64,000 nucleotides of DNA from Macropodus opercularis (lineage: Eukaryota > Chordata > Actinopteri > Anabantiformes > Osphronemidae): positions 11,949,001 to 12,013,000 of the forward strand of contig CM061098.1 in assembly GCA_030770545.1 (NCBI GenBank). Direction: 5' to 3'. This document shows positions 43,576 to 58,499 of the stretch, one piece after another. The number at the start of each line of letters is the position of its first letter. The stretch's first letter is position 1. The notes beneath the pieces are model-generated. The model saw only the letters and a program-made list of their open reading frames with translations. It made no database searches and was not told the DNA's origin. A program made the translations under genes and the position numbers.

Positions 43576-46500
43576 CCCTTATTGGGGTAAAACAAAATAA
43601 GCGGTTGACATTTCTCAACTTTCTCTACTTGCGATTGATCTTGTCCATCCTACTGTGAGAAGGGCTAACTAGCTTTGCCTTTGAACCACACAACCACAGG
43701 GTTTGCCATTCAGTAACCGAGCCAACGAGAAATCATCTCATTAAATGTGTGTGTGTGTGTTGCTACATAGATATGGACACATTTAAGCTTGTTAGTGTTG
43801 CTTAGAAAACGCTGGTATCAATTCAGTGTATTTCCCCCTGAGTGCAGTAACACAAGGGCTTCCACACTTGTATTACAGTGGCACAATCAGTGGCATAAAA
43901 TCCAGTTAAGTCAGACTCCACCTGATGATTATGGACAGAGTTTTCATAATCCAGTCAATATATTTAATTTTTTTTAATCATATGCATATAATGATATTCC
44001 TATTGTAGCCACAGTATACATCTTCTTTCTCACGTGGACAAGGACTAAGAGCGGCCACCGGGTTGTGAAACGTAGGAAGACACGTCTGAGGCCCAGGAGG
44101 AAGCATTTGGTGGCTTGATGACTGATTTTTCACAGCAGTAAACTTTTCTAAATGAAATCTTACGCTCCTGCTGCGAACTGAGAACCTGTTGATCTGCATC
44201 AGGCGCTCATAGGTCCTGCTCTATTTATATTGGTAGTATTTGAAATGGGTGGGGTAAGAGGTTGGAGAAAGCTTGCGTCCCCTGAAAACGCTACAGTTAT
44301 ACTTCTTACAATGTCCCGCTAGGGAACATGCCACCGCTTTATTAAGTGACCGTAACGAGCTGGTCCCATTTGTCTCCCGTGCCGGTTTGTCATCAGAGTG
44401 TCTTGAGGTCTCTGTCTCTCCCTCTGTGGCCTGGAGGAAGGATGATGTTTGTTCCTGCCACTTAATACGATAATCGGCCACCTGTTGTTCAGCCATGAGC
44501 TTGTCGATGTTCGTTTCATTTTCTCCTCCTCCAGGACGTTTCTTCTCGGGCCCTGTAGCGTAGAAGAGTGAGCTCCTTACGTTGACCAACGGGACGCTGT
44601 ATCTTGCTTTAAGAAATGATCCTCCTGTTGTGTTCTTTTGAATTCTTCTGCTTTGGTAATGTCAGTTTAACTACGACCCATTTGCATGCAAAACACGAGA
44701 AGACCCCAGAAATAAATCCAGGGACAGAGTTGTCTCAGGAGATTAGACAGGAAATTAAAGACTAACACGTTAAAGGTAAAGGCTGTAAAACCGTCTCAGC
44801 AGCTTGATGCTCCTGTGGCGCTGATCAGACCTTTGCACCGTTTAAATGCTTTACACAAACAAAGCATTCGCTGGAAACGATGCGTTACTTTTTTCATTTT
44901 GTCTCACTGATAACAACCTTTCTGTTGACGTACACACACTCAATGTCACATCGCAGCTGTATTGAATTGTTGCTAATTGAAGCATAATAACAGCTCAGGT
45001 GGTGAAAAGTAAGCTGCCTTTTATTTTGAAGCTATCGAATGCGATTCATTTGTCCCTGTTGAGATAAATGAGCGAAATGCTCCTTTAAATGGTCAGAAAA
45101 CACCAATGGTCTTAAAGGAGGACTCCCCTGATTTAATACATCAAAGCCTGCTTGTTTTCCACTGTGGTGTGAATTCTGTGCTCAAAATCGGATCGACTGC
45201 CTCAAGTGACGTCGCTTGAGGCCGTTTAATCCCTTCAGACTCTTCATCTCTGCTGGAGGTTACGTTAGCTACCAGCGCAACACTCCTGCATCTCTGACCC
45301 AGCCGTCAAGTTAATGCAGGTTTTGACGAGGTGGATGAGTTGTGCGGAATAAAAAAAGACAACGTGTTCGGTTCTGCTGCATCGATTTGGACAATTTTTA
45401 TAAAGCTGTCCATCGTAAGTCTGTCAGTGTTACAGCAGCGTGATGCTAATCAGAGGCACAGACAACATTTTTCTCATCTCTTCCCTTCACAAACTCAAAA
45501 AGTGGAAATATTTCCCCCAGGAGGAAACGAGCCTTTCTTCCTTCTTTCTCAAACCTGTATCCTTCTTTATGGGTGTTTTCATGTGTGGCAAACGAAGGCG
45601 ACAGGTGTGAAATGCAGTTTTTAAATAATTAAACAATGTGGCGAGCGTTGTGGTGTGTAATCTCACAAGTGCTCTGTGGCAAGGAGATGAAAAACATTCA
45701 CTGTTACCCGACTGACGTGAGCCAAGGAGAGCGTCTTGCCAAGATGCGGCAACAAGATTAAAAAGCCTCTATTTAACGGCTCGTTCACGGAAAAACAATA
45801 TAACAGGTAAACATGTTTCATCCAGTCCAACTAGGTCGCAAGGTCGTCCGGGGTTTGGATAGAACGACTTCGTTCCGTCTTAAAAGAGTAAAAGCTGCAA
45901 GATAATTGACATCAACTCGGTCATTTATCCCGTCTTGTTGCTGGATGCAAAAACAGAGGTTCTTCATTTGCTTTTATCCCGCTCACTTGTCGAAAACTTC
46001 ATTTCCTGCGCGTCCGTCCAACTTACAACAGCACGAATTAGCCCACCAGCGCCAAACTGTGGCGGAGCATCTTGTTATTTACCCCCACTGTGTATTAAAA
46101 CGTCCAAGCGAGCAAATCATAATGAGTTTTTGAATCACGGTTGCTGACCAAAAGTGGGAAGCTGCAACAGCGCCTGCAATTTCCATTTTCATTTTTAAGA
46201 GATTGAGAGAAATGCCTTTTCTGCTATATGCTAATAGGCGGCGTGGTCTTTTATGTGCGTGTAAATCGAAGATATTGTTTTACAGTAATTAGTCTTTGCG
46301 CTTGAGCGAATCCCTGTTTTAATTAAACGAAATGCGAGCCGAACAAGTCTGCCAAAAGAGGTGCTGCTGCAGGAATAAAACAGATCTCAGGTATTGATTT
46401 GTCTGGAAGTGTTGGATGCGGCTCTGCTGGCCATCCATCTGAGGTGGCTTTTGACCCAAGCGATGACAGGATGAGCACCTGCACTGCAGACAACGAGAAG

Positions 46501-47680
46501 CCAGTGTCTTCACAGAAGAATCCTGCTTTTCCCACACACACACTTGTTTTCCTCTTGTTCCTTTTCGATGCCACTCTTAAGTAAATTGCTCTCGTATGAA
46601 AGTAGCACGCCACTCTTTTGTTCCCCGAATAAAAGATGCAACAGCTGCTTCTCAGAGAGGGAATTCTAAATTAGGCTCGGCATTGCCCTCCGCTGTCAGA
46701 TCCCACCGTGACCTGGACTTCTCGTGCTTCCTGCCTCCCCTCTCTCCTCTCCAACCTCCTCCTTCCCCTCTGTCATCCTCCACCTCTCTCCTCTGTCTCC
46801 CTGTACTCCATAAGACAAGCCCCTTGAGTTTGGGGTGTTGACAGGGCTTTCTCACTTGAATGCAGCCAGAGGGAAGATGATGTGTCCCGGGCAGCGCAGA
46901 AGCATCACGGCATGTGATGGCACCGCAGCCCCTGCTCTTAGCGGAAACCACAGGAGAGCATGATGGGGAAAGAGGAAAAAAAGAGCAAGGCACCGCCTTA
47001 AAAAACCACAATAATTGCTGCTTGTGTTGATAAGTTGCGGTGCATTTGTGGCACAGCTCTAGGGTTAAGCCTAAGGTCCGCAGAGTGCAGGTTGTCCCAC
47101 TTCTGATTGCCGCTGTCAGCCCTGATTGCCACGGATCGACAACACCAGGTGACACGGAGGGCGATGTCCGAACGCAGGCATGCAGCCGCCAGGATGACTC
47201 AGAGGCAATCTTATGCAAAATACAAAACAAATGCATGATTGTCACAGCAACACAGGGATGTGGGGAAAACAGGTTTTCTTGAGAGTTATCAGCATATGGA
47301 AGAAATGATTACTGAAGGGCTGCATCATTCTCTCCTGAACATACAATGTGAAAAGGAGAGATATGGAGCGAGGGAGGAGGAGGCAGCGGAGTAGAACCGC
47401 GAAGATGTGACAGAATCAGGGGATGTGTGAAAAGGGAGGAAACCAGGTTGTGGGAAGATATTTAGGCCACTTTTGTGTGCGCGCGCGCTTCTTATTTATC
47501 GTTAGCACGACGTGCAGCGTGTGTCCAGCTGCTGTTGTTCTCCTGGGTAACACAACAGCAATAACATTATGCCGCGACTCCTCCTGCAGAACATGCTATT
47601 ATTCTCCCAAAGCAACAATTTGATCATTCAGCGTCCCTAACGAGCAGCCTGACAAATCCCCCAGTCTTTGTACTATTTTC
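43576..47680. other. Gene-free interval
   Basis: I see no supportable gene. The longest open frame in the whole desert is here (46652-47245, minus, 197 codons), but it has no recognisable domain and contains a strongly biased Glu/Arg/Gly stretch from a pyrimidine-rich tract at 46735-46800. A homeodomain-core-rich patch lies at about 46180-46345. Confidence 0.4.
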
Positions 47681-47684
47681 CTGG

Positions 47685-47965
47685 ATTGTGTAGCAAATTG
47701 GGCTGAGGGATTGAATCAGCTTAACCTTTCACCAGTAATCATAGGTGATTATAAGCATTTGGACATCCTGTTATTCAGAATTACAGAGAGGGGTGGCCAG
47801 TTAGGTGGTAATTACACTGCAGAGGGTTACCATGACTTATATAGTGAATTCTGGTCCTGCACAATTGCCAACTCCAAAGGTAAAAGACTCAGCTGGACTG
47901 CAATAAAAGGAATTTACCGGCTTATTTACAACAACCGGGCTCCATTTTTATATTAATAACACAGT
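47685..47965. promoter_or_regulatory. Candidate conserved non-coding element F
   Basis: About 280 bases are of even composition, with AGGTGATTATAAGC, GGTGGTAATTACACTGC, TGCAATAAAAGG and GCACAATTGCC. The 81-codon open frame across it looks incidental. It has the look of slowly evolving non-coding sequence. Confidence 0.3.
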
Positions 47966-50900
47966 AGCAAAATCAATAAACCCTCCTTTTCCTTTGGAAG
48001 ATATATTTTATTAGAAGCGCTCGCCCCAACTCGGCTCCAGTGTTACTTTTTTCCATGTTCCAATCTAGCAGATGGATTCTCTAAAAAATTTCAGCGAACA
48101 GCTTTTTTTTTTCCATCTTTGTTTCCTTGACAACACATCTAAACAAGGAATGGTCTCCCAGACAACAGGTCTGAAAGTACCACAAATATCTCAGTGCGTG
48201 TGTGCGTGCGAGCAAAAAGGTGAGAGGGAAAAAAAGAGACAAGAGATTATTGTGTCTATGGCCTTTTTTTTTTTTGTCTTGCATTTCCTTCCGCGTGATC
48301 ACGGCCACATGTGTTGATTGATCTGTTTACCGCGCTGCAGTTATACATTCTCAGTCTTCAGCGAATGGAGATGGAATAGAATAACAGGATTTTACGTTTA
48401 GTCAAGGCTGTGAACGCTCTAAACTGTTCGCCGCCGTCCAGTCCAGGAAGAGGAACGTGCCTGAACAAGCCAGCTGGATCCTTCTCATGACCAAAATAAT
48501 ACTCCCTCATTTGAAACAAATAGCATTTTTGCTAGATATGGACTGGAATACGTTACCCTCGCTGAGGATGCTCATCCCCGTCTCATATCCACTCACGACT
48601 AACAGAGCCAACAATTCATCCCTCCGTCTGTTATTGACCCATCCTCACTCCTGCAGATGACTGCATCGGCCGACACGGTCCCTTTGTTTTGCAGAAAATG
48701 TCTTTGTCTCCCCCTGCTCGCTCTCCTGCATTGGTAGTTATTACAAAGGATTGCGACTGTGGCTGAATCAGTGAAGGAGAGGCTATTAAACGCCTGCTTG
48801 TGAGCGTTGTTTGCATTGGAGCGTCGCGGCTCTTCGCGGCACGTTCATGCGGAGGCTATGAAGCCATCTGTCAGACAGATAGGTCAATAAACAGGGTGAG
48901 CGTCTTCACACTTTCATTAAGAGAACAGGAGACATAGGCAGCTCAAGCATTAACACTTTATTTCCCACAGCACAGAAATAATAATAAAAAGAAATAGATG
49001 GTGACAGTCGAATTGAAGCGCAAGAACCTTCACATCATGGAGGAAATTGTTTTCTTTGTCAATAGAATCCGTTTAATTGATTTATTCATTAGGCAGGAAA
49101 TGACTGTTTCTCCTTATTGAGGCCTAATAAAAACGTCCTACGTACAGAAGAACATTTCACTCCCAGCAGAGTAGAGACTAGTGGAAGCTCAGCCTCTGTT
49201 GTTCTGCCTTCCTGTAGAGCTTCCTCTGTCAGTATGGATTAGAGAGTAGTGAGCTGGAAAACTTCAGAAACAGAAAAACACCTCCCAACACCGCTCCAAA
49301 CTCATGAAATATCCGTAGCCTTGCATACACCAGTGTTTTTGTTATTTTCAATACAAGCTATACATATTTAATGACAGTCAAGGTGTGTTGGTACGTGAAT
49401 TCACAGGCACGTTGTGTTTGAGGGCCTCCGTTAGGCTGGATTGTCGAGTCGGTGCAAGACAAATGTTTTAACCTTGTTTGTCAAGCTTTCCAGTTGTACG
49501 TGGCACAAATCTCATCGCGCTCCGAGGCAGAGGGAGAAATACCACAGTGTCATAACTAAGTTAAGCACCAAATTGAAAAATTCAAAGAGAAAGAGGAGAA
49601 GCATTTGCAGTAAAATCTTAATAAGTGTCAAAAGTAGAAGTATTCAGGAAGAATGTTGAGTTTCACGCAGCTGAGCTGTTGACGTGATGCTGATGTTGTG
49701 GTGTTATCTGGCCCTGTTGGAACACGGTAACAAGCTGGATGGAGGGAATCACAATTACATCCAAAATCATATCAAACTAGTTTGAAATATGTAAATATAA
49801 TCACAGAAATACAAATTTGAATATGTTAGTTTTTACTATTTACCATTTAATTTGCCATATAGAAGAACAAATAAGCTCAATTTCAATTTGGCTACATTAG
49901 TAACTTTTTACACACAAGGACATTTCACCATTTTTCTGAAACATCTAAACTTTCTGGTTCAGTTTGATTAACCAATTACTTGCAAAATCAATTTCACATC
50001 TTTATACAGCTTCCAGTGTTAATTACTGTATCGCTTAAATTACTCAAACTTAGTCGGGGGGGTTTGTAAAATCAAAACACAGTAATGTTCAGTTTCTTTT
50101 CATCTTGACCTCAAAGTTTTTATCATCTCTGGGAAATACAGTTATGAGCAGAGGCTTCAGCTGGTCATTCTGTGCATTTACAGTAAGCATCCTATAACTT
50201 TTGTTCAAATAATAAGGGAGCCAGCTGCTCAACAACAATATCTGCAGAGGTAACAGCCAGATGTACATGATGCTATTTACAATATCCATATTTGCTCGCG
50301 TGGATTTCGTTGTCTGACGATGCACAGTAGCTTGTCAGCGGCGTAGCTCTTGGCAGCCGATCATTCATTCGAGTTCCTCCTCCACCGGGGAGAGTTGTCA
50401 GACACGGTGCAAGCTCGCAACTTCAGTACAGCATGAAGACATGAACACAACTCTGACAAAGAAAATCACAACTTACTTATAGCAGCAAGTTTCATGGTTC
50501 TGCAGGTTCGTTTTTAAAGTAACCAAACTTGTTTCTTAATAGGTAAAAACATGTAGTTAGTGAGGGTGTGTCAACTATTATTCAGTGAACTGAAAAGCTG
50601 GGAACCATTGCATCCCTCAAAACAACCTTTCTTCACAAAGGCTCCGTTCTGTGCAGCCAGGAGACAACTGCTTGGGATCCCAGCGGAACCTCCCGACTGC
50701 AGGGAACAAAGGACACAGCTGAAGACCCGCTGAACCTACAGAAAGTTTCACAAAGGTTTATTCGTAATTTTTGAGTCTCTCCTTTGCTACGCGCGATGAA
50801 TTATCAATGTTACACTTTCAAGCACTGCCTGAATTCCCTATGTACAATATGGCACAACACAGAGCAGTTGACGGGGAAGCTGCCTTCCAGCCGACTCGCC

Positions 50901-52300
50901 AGCCTTCGCTAGCGTTTCATATGGCTGCGCGTTTGGTTCCCTGCGCTGAGGAATATCTGTGACCGCTACATCTGTCAGCTGGGTTTGGGTGCATCTGGCC
51001 TGTGTTGTACCGGAGCCAGTTTCCCTAAATTAAGACAGACTTTTTCCATCCGCGGCTTCCGCTCTGTGTTCCACGCACACAACGCTTCCCCTCACTAGTG
51101 CCAAGAAGCCCAAATTAAATCAGGCTTAAATAAGATATATCTCCATCTCTGTATGCAAGGATAGGCTGATCCTTGCAGCGGCGTTTTGACATTTCTTTCA
51201 GGCTGTGGGACGCCTCTGAAGGATTACCTCAGTGGGAGTGGGCTGCAGTAGCTAACCCATGACGACTCACTCTATTGATAGCCGTGGCAGGTACACCTCA
51301 GCAAGGAGCCCTTGTGCGGTCTGTGGTGGGAAGTGAAATGAGTATAAATTGTGGGTGTCAATTCCAGGGGGGAAAACCGGTCATCTGTAAAAGAAAAGAT
51401 GTACGAGCACGTAAGGACGGGTAATTCCACTCCTCTGCCGAGAGAGGATGCGGAGAAGATGGCGTTCCCTCCTCCAGCCGTGTGACGAGACTTCAGAGTT
51501 TCTTCTAGTCCTCTTCTGGCTTTTTCTGGCTTTTATTTGCTCATTGGCTTTCATTCACACACGCAAATATCCAGACTTTATCCCCAGACAGTCGCACACA
51601 CACACACACACACACGGGGGCACACACCCTCCTATTGATTTGCCTTCTGATTTGTGCACCACTGAGCCATTTTCTCCATGTTAGGAAGTGAAAGGAGCAA
51701 TGACCCTTGTATCAATCAAGAGGAAGACAAAAGCAACACCTACCTCCTCTCTTCCTCTACACACATGCGTGTGTATTTGTCAGATGATGCATCGGTTTCT
51801 CAAGGTCGCAACCAGCTGACGTCTGGGCCAGAGCAAATGTTGAACACCTTTTGATGCAGCCTTTACAAATTTGTTTAATGAGGAATTGATTTTCAATCCT
51901 CCTCTGCTCTTGTTTTGTCTTTTCTCTTGTTTTTTTTTTTTGAATGAGGCAGGCTGTCCCTCAGGCTCGGTAACAGCAGGAGGTTCGGCTCCACGGCAGC
52001 AACAATCAGAGAGACAAGAGCCGCTCGCCCAGAGCTGCGGCAGCAAAGAGCGGCTCACCGGGCGGAGTGACTCACAGACAGGGCCATTCAAAGACGCACG
52101 CGACGACGGCTGCAGCCTGCCTTTTTCACAGCCACGCCAGTCTGCTGGGCTCCAACGGACAGACCCCTGATGCTAATGGGTTGTAGCCTAATGTTGTGGA
52201 AACAGATGGAGCCCAGTCATCGGGGCCCGAATGAAACAGTAGACAGGGAGGTGGAAAACACGGCTCGGAGCGTGAGTGATCTCATCAAAACATCAGAGGG
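47966..52300. other. Gene-free interval with a CA microsatellite
   Basis: No gene is recognised. It contains T runs (48100-48112, 48265-48276), a CA run at 51594-51615 and several CAGCTG E-boxes (near 48468, 50158, 50221, 50716 and 50976). Confidence 0.4.
51594..51615. repeat. CA microsatellite
   Basis: A short perfect CA run, read directly. Confidence 0.9.
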
Positions 52301-55300
52301 ATCAAATACATCAGGTCTGCTGCTTTTAAGTTTGGCCGCCTGGACGGAAGGATTATGAATAAAACATGGCCGAGGTCTCGAGTAACATGGCTGCCAACCA
52401 AATGGGAGGCTTGGAATTTCTAAGCAAAACATTTATTCACGACCAGCACGGTGAATACAAAATATTGTTTGAAGGAGGGGAGCAGCTCTGACAGGCATAG
52501 TGAAATACAATTGATGGATTGCAGCACTATTGATCGGTTAAACACAGGGATTTATCTGCCATTGACTTAAATGCATATAAATCATCATCATCATTTCTAT
52601 TCTGTAGGCTTCCAGCCAGTATGGAAAAGGAAACACTGGGAGGACGTCATCTTGGATAAAATAATTTGTTGGCCTTCTTACCCTTTCATAATAACTCACA
52701 GAAGAAGCCAAGTCTTTCGAAATGGGTTAATGAAATCTGCGACTTTACCCAGCTAAAGAAGAGGCTATCGATCCCACTGTGGGGAGGAAATCCTATATCA
52801 CCGTGCCAGTTCAGATTAATCATTGGACACACAGTATGACATTGCTCTACCTAATGGCAGTGATCAGTGCTTCTCTGAGAGAAGTTTAGAATAACGATCG
52901 GGGAAGGATCGCTCAAAGTCAGAAAACAAGCCCCCCCACCCTAAAAAAAAGAGACGAGGAGGTGCTAAACGCTCACTTCAGACAAAGAATGCAGGCGCCA
53001 AAATAACAGGCGATCTGCTCAGCATCGACCGGAATAATGTACGATGCGTTCCAACGAATGCGGCGAGCGTCTTTACCTCTTTTCATTCTAGGAAACCGAC
53101 CCTGTTTCTCATCGCAAGCAGCTTTGATTGACCCGCCAGCTCTGCCGGTTAAGCCAGCAGATTTGCAGGCTTCTCGCTGAGGACGCTCGCAACCACAACA
53201 GAAACCGTCGCCCGCGGAAAGGGTTAAAACTTTCTGCAGATTGTCTCCAGCGAAGGAGAAAAAGAAGTCTTTTTTTTTTTTTTTTTTGTTGTGATTGACA
53301 CGTCTTCAGACGTGAACAACTCGAGGTGCAGATCTGTCAGCAGTGATCCACGCTAAGCCCTGGCAGAATAAACCGAGTACCCGAGCAACTAGAAGCCCAG
53401 CTGGGGTGGATGTCGTCTCGGTGACATTGTCGACTGTGACAGGCTCCTGTTCTTCCGCAGACAGGAATTTATGGAAATGGAAAAAAGAGCGTTGAGACGG
53501 AAAGGGAGCTGATCATTGTCTGTCCCATGCAGCAATCAGGTGAAACCCTGCAGGGCTGAATTTAAAGCAAATGTGGCCAATAAATCTCCAGGTTTCTCTG
53601 GGCCGCCTAATGAAAACTAATAGACAGACTGTGAAAGGCGCCATCCATCCTGCTCGTTTCCGCTTCCAATAACGGGTTAGTCTCCAGTTGGTGCTGAGGT
53701 AAAGCTACAAAGTAAGTACACGTAAGTTCCTCTGTGGAGAAATCACGTTAAAAGTGGAGAAGCTCCAAACAAGGCTTGTTTAACTATTCATGCACGAGCG
53801 TGGATCACAGCTTGTGTTAAGTACGATGTCCACTGTTTAACAAATGGCCAGAAAGCCTGAGGAAATCACACGTTAAACCTACAGCTTCCTACAATCATTT
53901 CAAACCCAGATGCTGCTGTTTCTCATGTATTTTAAACTCTGCAGCCTGTTGGTGAACGTGTGAAACATCTATGTCTATGTGCATGTTAGATATTTATCGG
54001 TGCACTCAATAATAAACTCTTGTCTCACACTGAAGGCCTTCCTGTGTGGAACCACAGGGAAGGGGAGGGGATGGGTGAGGGGCACAGGGAGGCTGTGGGT
54101 GATCTCAGCCTGCAGATAGGCACCACGGAGACGTTCCCAAATAGAATGTGACTTTGATTTCTCACCTCATTTCACTCTCAGCTGTCAGATAGGTTTCTGC
54201 TCAGATGACATCTCCTTCACAATGATGCGCAAAAATGTGGAACGGCTCCGAAATGAGGCAGCTGCTGCCCTACATGCCACGCAGCCTCCGTGACATCATC
54301 ACCTCCTCTGCTCTCCTGTGACTCAACAACGCAGACAACAACAAAACTTAAGCCGCAGCCATGCAAATGATGCACCGCACCTCACTGCTCCTCACCTCCG
54401 CATCTTTGTTTGCTCCGTCGTCTCCCTGCGAGAAGCCGTGACCCATTTATCTGTGATGTATCCGTGTCTTGGTTTTACCTGTGTTGATACACAGCTGTCT
54501 ACTCCTCATAGTCTCATACTGGAGCTGCAAAAAAAAAAAAAAAAAAAGCATGGCATGGTTCATGTCACATTAAAGGAGAGTGTGAATCTTTTACTCATTT
54601 GAATAATTTGCTAATTATTCATATGCCACTAATAAGAGCAGCTTTTGGGTTGCAAGGAAATGAGACTATCTGGTGATTTTATATGCCGATAGATGGAACA
54701 CAGCGACTTTGCATGTTAAATAAAAATAGAAGTACACAAACATAATCATCTATGGGTTTGGGACTTTGGACGGAAAGCAAAACGTCCATAGACCCACAAA
54801 ATAGCTCAAGCTTGTAGAATACATTTACAATACAACTGCAATTCAGTCGCATTGTCGATGCACAACTCAATCCACTGATCAGTAAACGCTACTCGCTACT
54901 CACTTATTCACTAATACTCATGAGGACGGTCTTCATGTGTGACATAAATAACTGCCGCACCAGCGTTCAGACGTGCTTCTGTGTTCCCGGTGTATAGCTG
55001 ACATCAGAACGTGTGTGCGGCGTCTCAGAGGGTGTCGGCTGAAGGTGTCCCAGGTGGGAAATGATGAAAAACAACAGCAACAAATGGCTGTTTTCAGCCA
55101 AACCCGAACCTTCCGAGCAGTTTGACCACACAATAAATGAGACATGTGTCTCGTTCTCCACCTTGCTCCTGTCTCCCTTCCTTGACTGTGTTCTCATCCT
55201 AAATCCCTGGGGGTTAAACAGGATTGGGAAGTAGAACCTAAACTCAGCAGCAGGCTGGTAGGAGGATAAACCGCTGTAGCTCAAACTGCAGTGGCCAGCC

Positions 55301-57170
55301 ATAGATTTATGTTTTTTTTTTTTTTTTTTTTGCCGCCTGGGAGCTTTGCAACAGCATCTACCCGAGCCGACGAGTAAGAACGCGGTTGTCTCATATCTGC
55401 CACTCGGCCTCTGCAGGAGACACCAGCAAACTGCCTCTGTCCTTGTGAGGGATTACCAGAGAAATGGAGACACTGGAACAATTTGCCCGTGGCTGCCAGA
55501 CCAGGTCATTTTCAAACCTGTTAGCAGTCGCCCCCACAGTGTCATGAGGCTTACATACCACCTGCTTGGCTTGTATTCCGACCAGATCTGCTCCACTTGG
55601 CGATGAATACTATCTCAATGAGACAGCTGGGTACTGGTAACCACTCTCCAATGTTTCATCAACAGGGATTCATGTGTTATTCATTTGCCTGGGCTGCTGG
55701 CCGGCTGCCATGTAATGACTGTTGATCACTGGGCTTCTGTACTGGATCGAGCTTGCTGGTGCTGGTAAGTTCTGCTGTTCATTATTCCTCAGACATCCTT
55801 AAGCAAGGCACAAAGCGGAGGGTTCAACTGCATGAATAACCCAATCAAGTCGACATCCTCGGGAACCATAGCTGGCTTATAATCAAATTATAATCAAATT
55901 CCTATGGAGTTTAAAAACATCATAAAAGTCTGCTCAATAATTCACGCGGTAAATATGATATTACCAGGCCTTGTTTATAAATTCTCCTGCCTGCCACCCA
56001 TCGGTGCTCACTTTCTGCCCCAGAGCAGAGCTCCGGTTGGTCCTTCAGCTGCCGAAGTTGCAGCCGGCTGGCAGCGGCGATATTAAAAAGGGAAAGCCAC
56101 TTGCTGGTTCTGCAATATAAGTGTAAATATGGGCACCTTAGAACAGCTGGCTGATGAATAATGGAAGCAGGTTGCCCTTGGTATTCATGGGAGAGGGAAC
56201 ATTCTGCCACTCAAAAACAGAGAGAGAGAGTTCACAACCTCACGCTGTACTTCTCTTTTCCGGGCCGCGCATTTGCACACGCGTTCCGGAGACACCGGTC
56301 AGAAAAGAGACAGCTCCTGGATTCTTCAGGTCTTTAGTTGAGTTCACTTGTCTACTTTATTTCCTTTCCTGTAAGAGACGCATCGACTGTAAAACGCTGC
56401 TGGGGAAGGGTTTGTTGCTGTTTGTGACCCTAAATAAAGAGATGACGCGCTGCTGGAGGGCTGTAGGGATGGAACGGGAGGTCAGGTGCTTCGGGGATGT
56501 GTGGAAATGCAGATGGGTCATTCTGCAATGACGGCTGCTGTTGATCATTTCAGGAGCCAAACAAAACATCCCCCACAGCAAACTGCAATCACACGTTAGA
56601 AAGATCTAAGGAGGAGAAATATGTTTTCTCCATGCCCTCGTGTCTTAAAGACTTCTAAATTGTCCACATTGATTTTTCTTACCCATTAACCGATTACTGT
56701 CTCAGTTGTGAATTAGTGTTGGTGCACTGCTGAGTGGGCTGCCTCGAGCCAGCGAGGTCAGCCGTCTCATTAGGCAGTAGTTAGCGAGACCGGGCCGACG
56801 TGTGAAGACGGGATGAGGACGAATGACATCTGATGAGTTGGTGTTGACAGTGGTCATTCAGAGTTGACTGCTTTACCTCAAACGTAAACATCACGCTGCC
56901 TCGTGCTTTCAGCACTAAAAACTTTGTGACTTGGTGTGAAAACCCAGCGCATTAGAGCAAAAAGTCCAACTCTGATACTTCATATGTCATTAACGACATG
57001 ATGTGATAAAAGCTGAAGAGACTGAAACAAGCACACGCGAGAGGAAGGGGGAGCGGACGTCTGACAGAAAGACAGCGAGCCCTCTTTCCTTGCAGCCAGC
57101 AGTCCTGCCATCGCAGTTTCCCTCACCTCTAGTCTTCATTTTGTCTGGCTGCTCCTGCTTCTGCAATTTA
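52301..57170. other. Gene-free interval
   Basis: No coding exon is recognised. There are homopolymer runs at 53269-53287 (T), 54529-54547 (A) and about 55313-55331 (T). An octamer ATGCAAAT lies at 54361-54368. Confidence 0.4.
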
Positions 57171-57174
57171 CCTG

Positions 57175-57380
57175 GCACCGGGTGAACTTGATTGCACCGG
57201 TGTGGGAGAAGCTGCTTATGCAAATGAGGCGCTGCAATTTTGGCGTCTCGTTTTGGACCGAACTCGCTTTCGCAATAGAGACTCCTCAGGAGCTCTCTTA
57301 TCCCAGGAGCTGTACAGTTTTTGGGAGGCCATCATCTGGCAATGGTGTAATGCAGACGCACGGAGAGCAGTGAACACCTT
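57175..57380. promoter_or_regulatory. Candidate regulatory element with POU octamer
   Basis: The sequence around the octamer ATGCAAAT (57218-57225), with GATTGCACCGGTGTGG before it and GAGGCGCTGCAATTTTGGCG after it, is non-repetitive and of higher complexity than its flanks. The short frames through it show no domain. Enhancer function is inference. Confidence 0.25.
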
Positions 57381-58460
57381 TGCTTTCTTTCTGTTAGCTG
57401 CAGTTTTTCATCAACCTCTGATCGACGTAGGTATGAAAACACTCCACGATGGAAATTAGCAGCAATATGGTGAAGTTGATCCGCAGTAGTGCTGTAGTAA
57501 CGTCTATTCATGACTGAACTGAGCTTTCATGAAGTTTGTTAAACACTGGTACAGTCTCATGTCTGGCATGGATTTATTGTATGTCAGTGTACGATCACAG
57601 GGTTGGTCCATCAGCTGATTTGTGAACAAGAACAAATTAAGTTTAACTAACAGAGTTAAAGTTTTAAAGTCTTCCACGTGTCCTCCACACTGTGCCTGGT
57701 TGTGCCCGTCCTGAAAAACATCACAAAGAGTTTGTTGGATACGCCCACAACACCTTCATCCAGATTCAGGAGAGTAGGGCCTGTATGATATAGACTGTAT
57801 ATAGTCAGGGAAGAGGAGAGGAGGAGTCGTGATTTGTCCTGGATTTGACCTTTGCGGCTAACTCTGCTTCACTGGTGGTTGTTGGAGCCTTATGACTATG
57901 AAACTGCCTTCATTGCAGGGAGAAATAAAGCACAGCCACATCATCCTATTTCACATTGAACTAAACTGTTTCTCCTCTTTACAGGATGCAAACAGAGTCA
58001 TAGATATAGTGGTTCAGGATTCTTTGTAGTTTTGATGCACACACACAGAGGATTTTACTTTCCTGAAACTAGGTGCAGTACAAACACAAGTTCCGTGCAC
58101 GAAGCCACTGTGGTGTTGTCCAACAATCTTTTTGTGCACACAGACCCAATCAGGCCAATGCATAGGACAGATGGAATATATAATTACTTGCAGCAATGCT
58201 CGGAGAATTGGTGAAGTCAAAGCAGGAGTCAGCAATGACCAATCACAGCAGTGCCTCACGTTCGTTTCAAAGCAGGACGGAAAAGAGCGAGACTGAGGCC
58301 TCAGAAAGAATGTTTACATGTTGAGTTAAAAGATACACAACACTGCATATATTAGTATACATCACCATACGGTTCATATGCTCTCATACTGTATATAGAG
58401 TTAGCAGGCAGATGATCTGTAATGGTTCAGCAGCTGCTAAAAAACCAGCAGGATGGTTTC
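57381..58460. other. Gene-free interval with repeat-like words
   Basis: The ATATAGACTGTATATAG-type word near 57790-57810, and a shorter related one near 58388, resemble dispersed fish repeats, but I cannot assign a family. No coding sequence is recognised. Confidence 0.3.
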
Positions 58461-58499
58461 ACTGCGTGGTCAGTAGGTTACAGGAATTAGAGATTCTAC

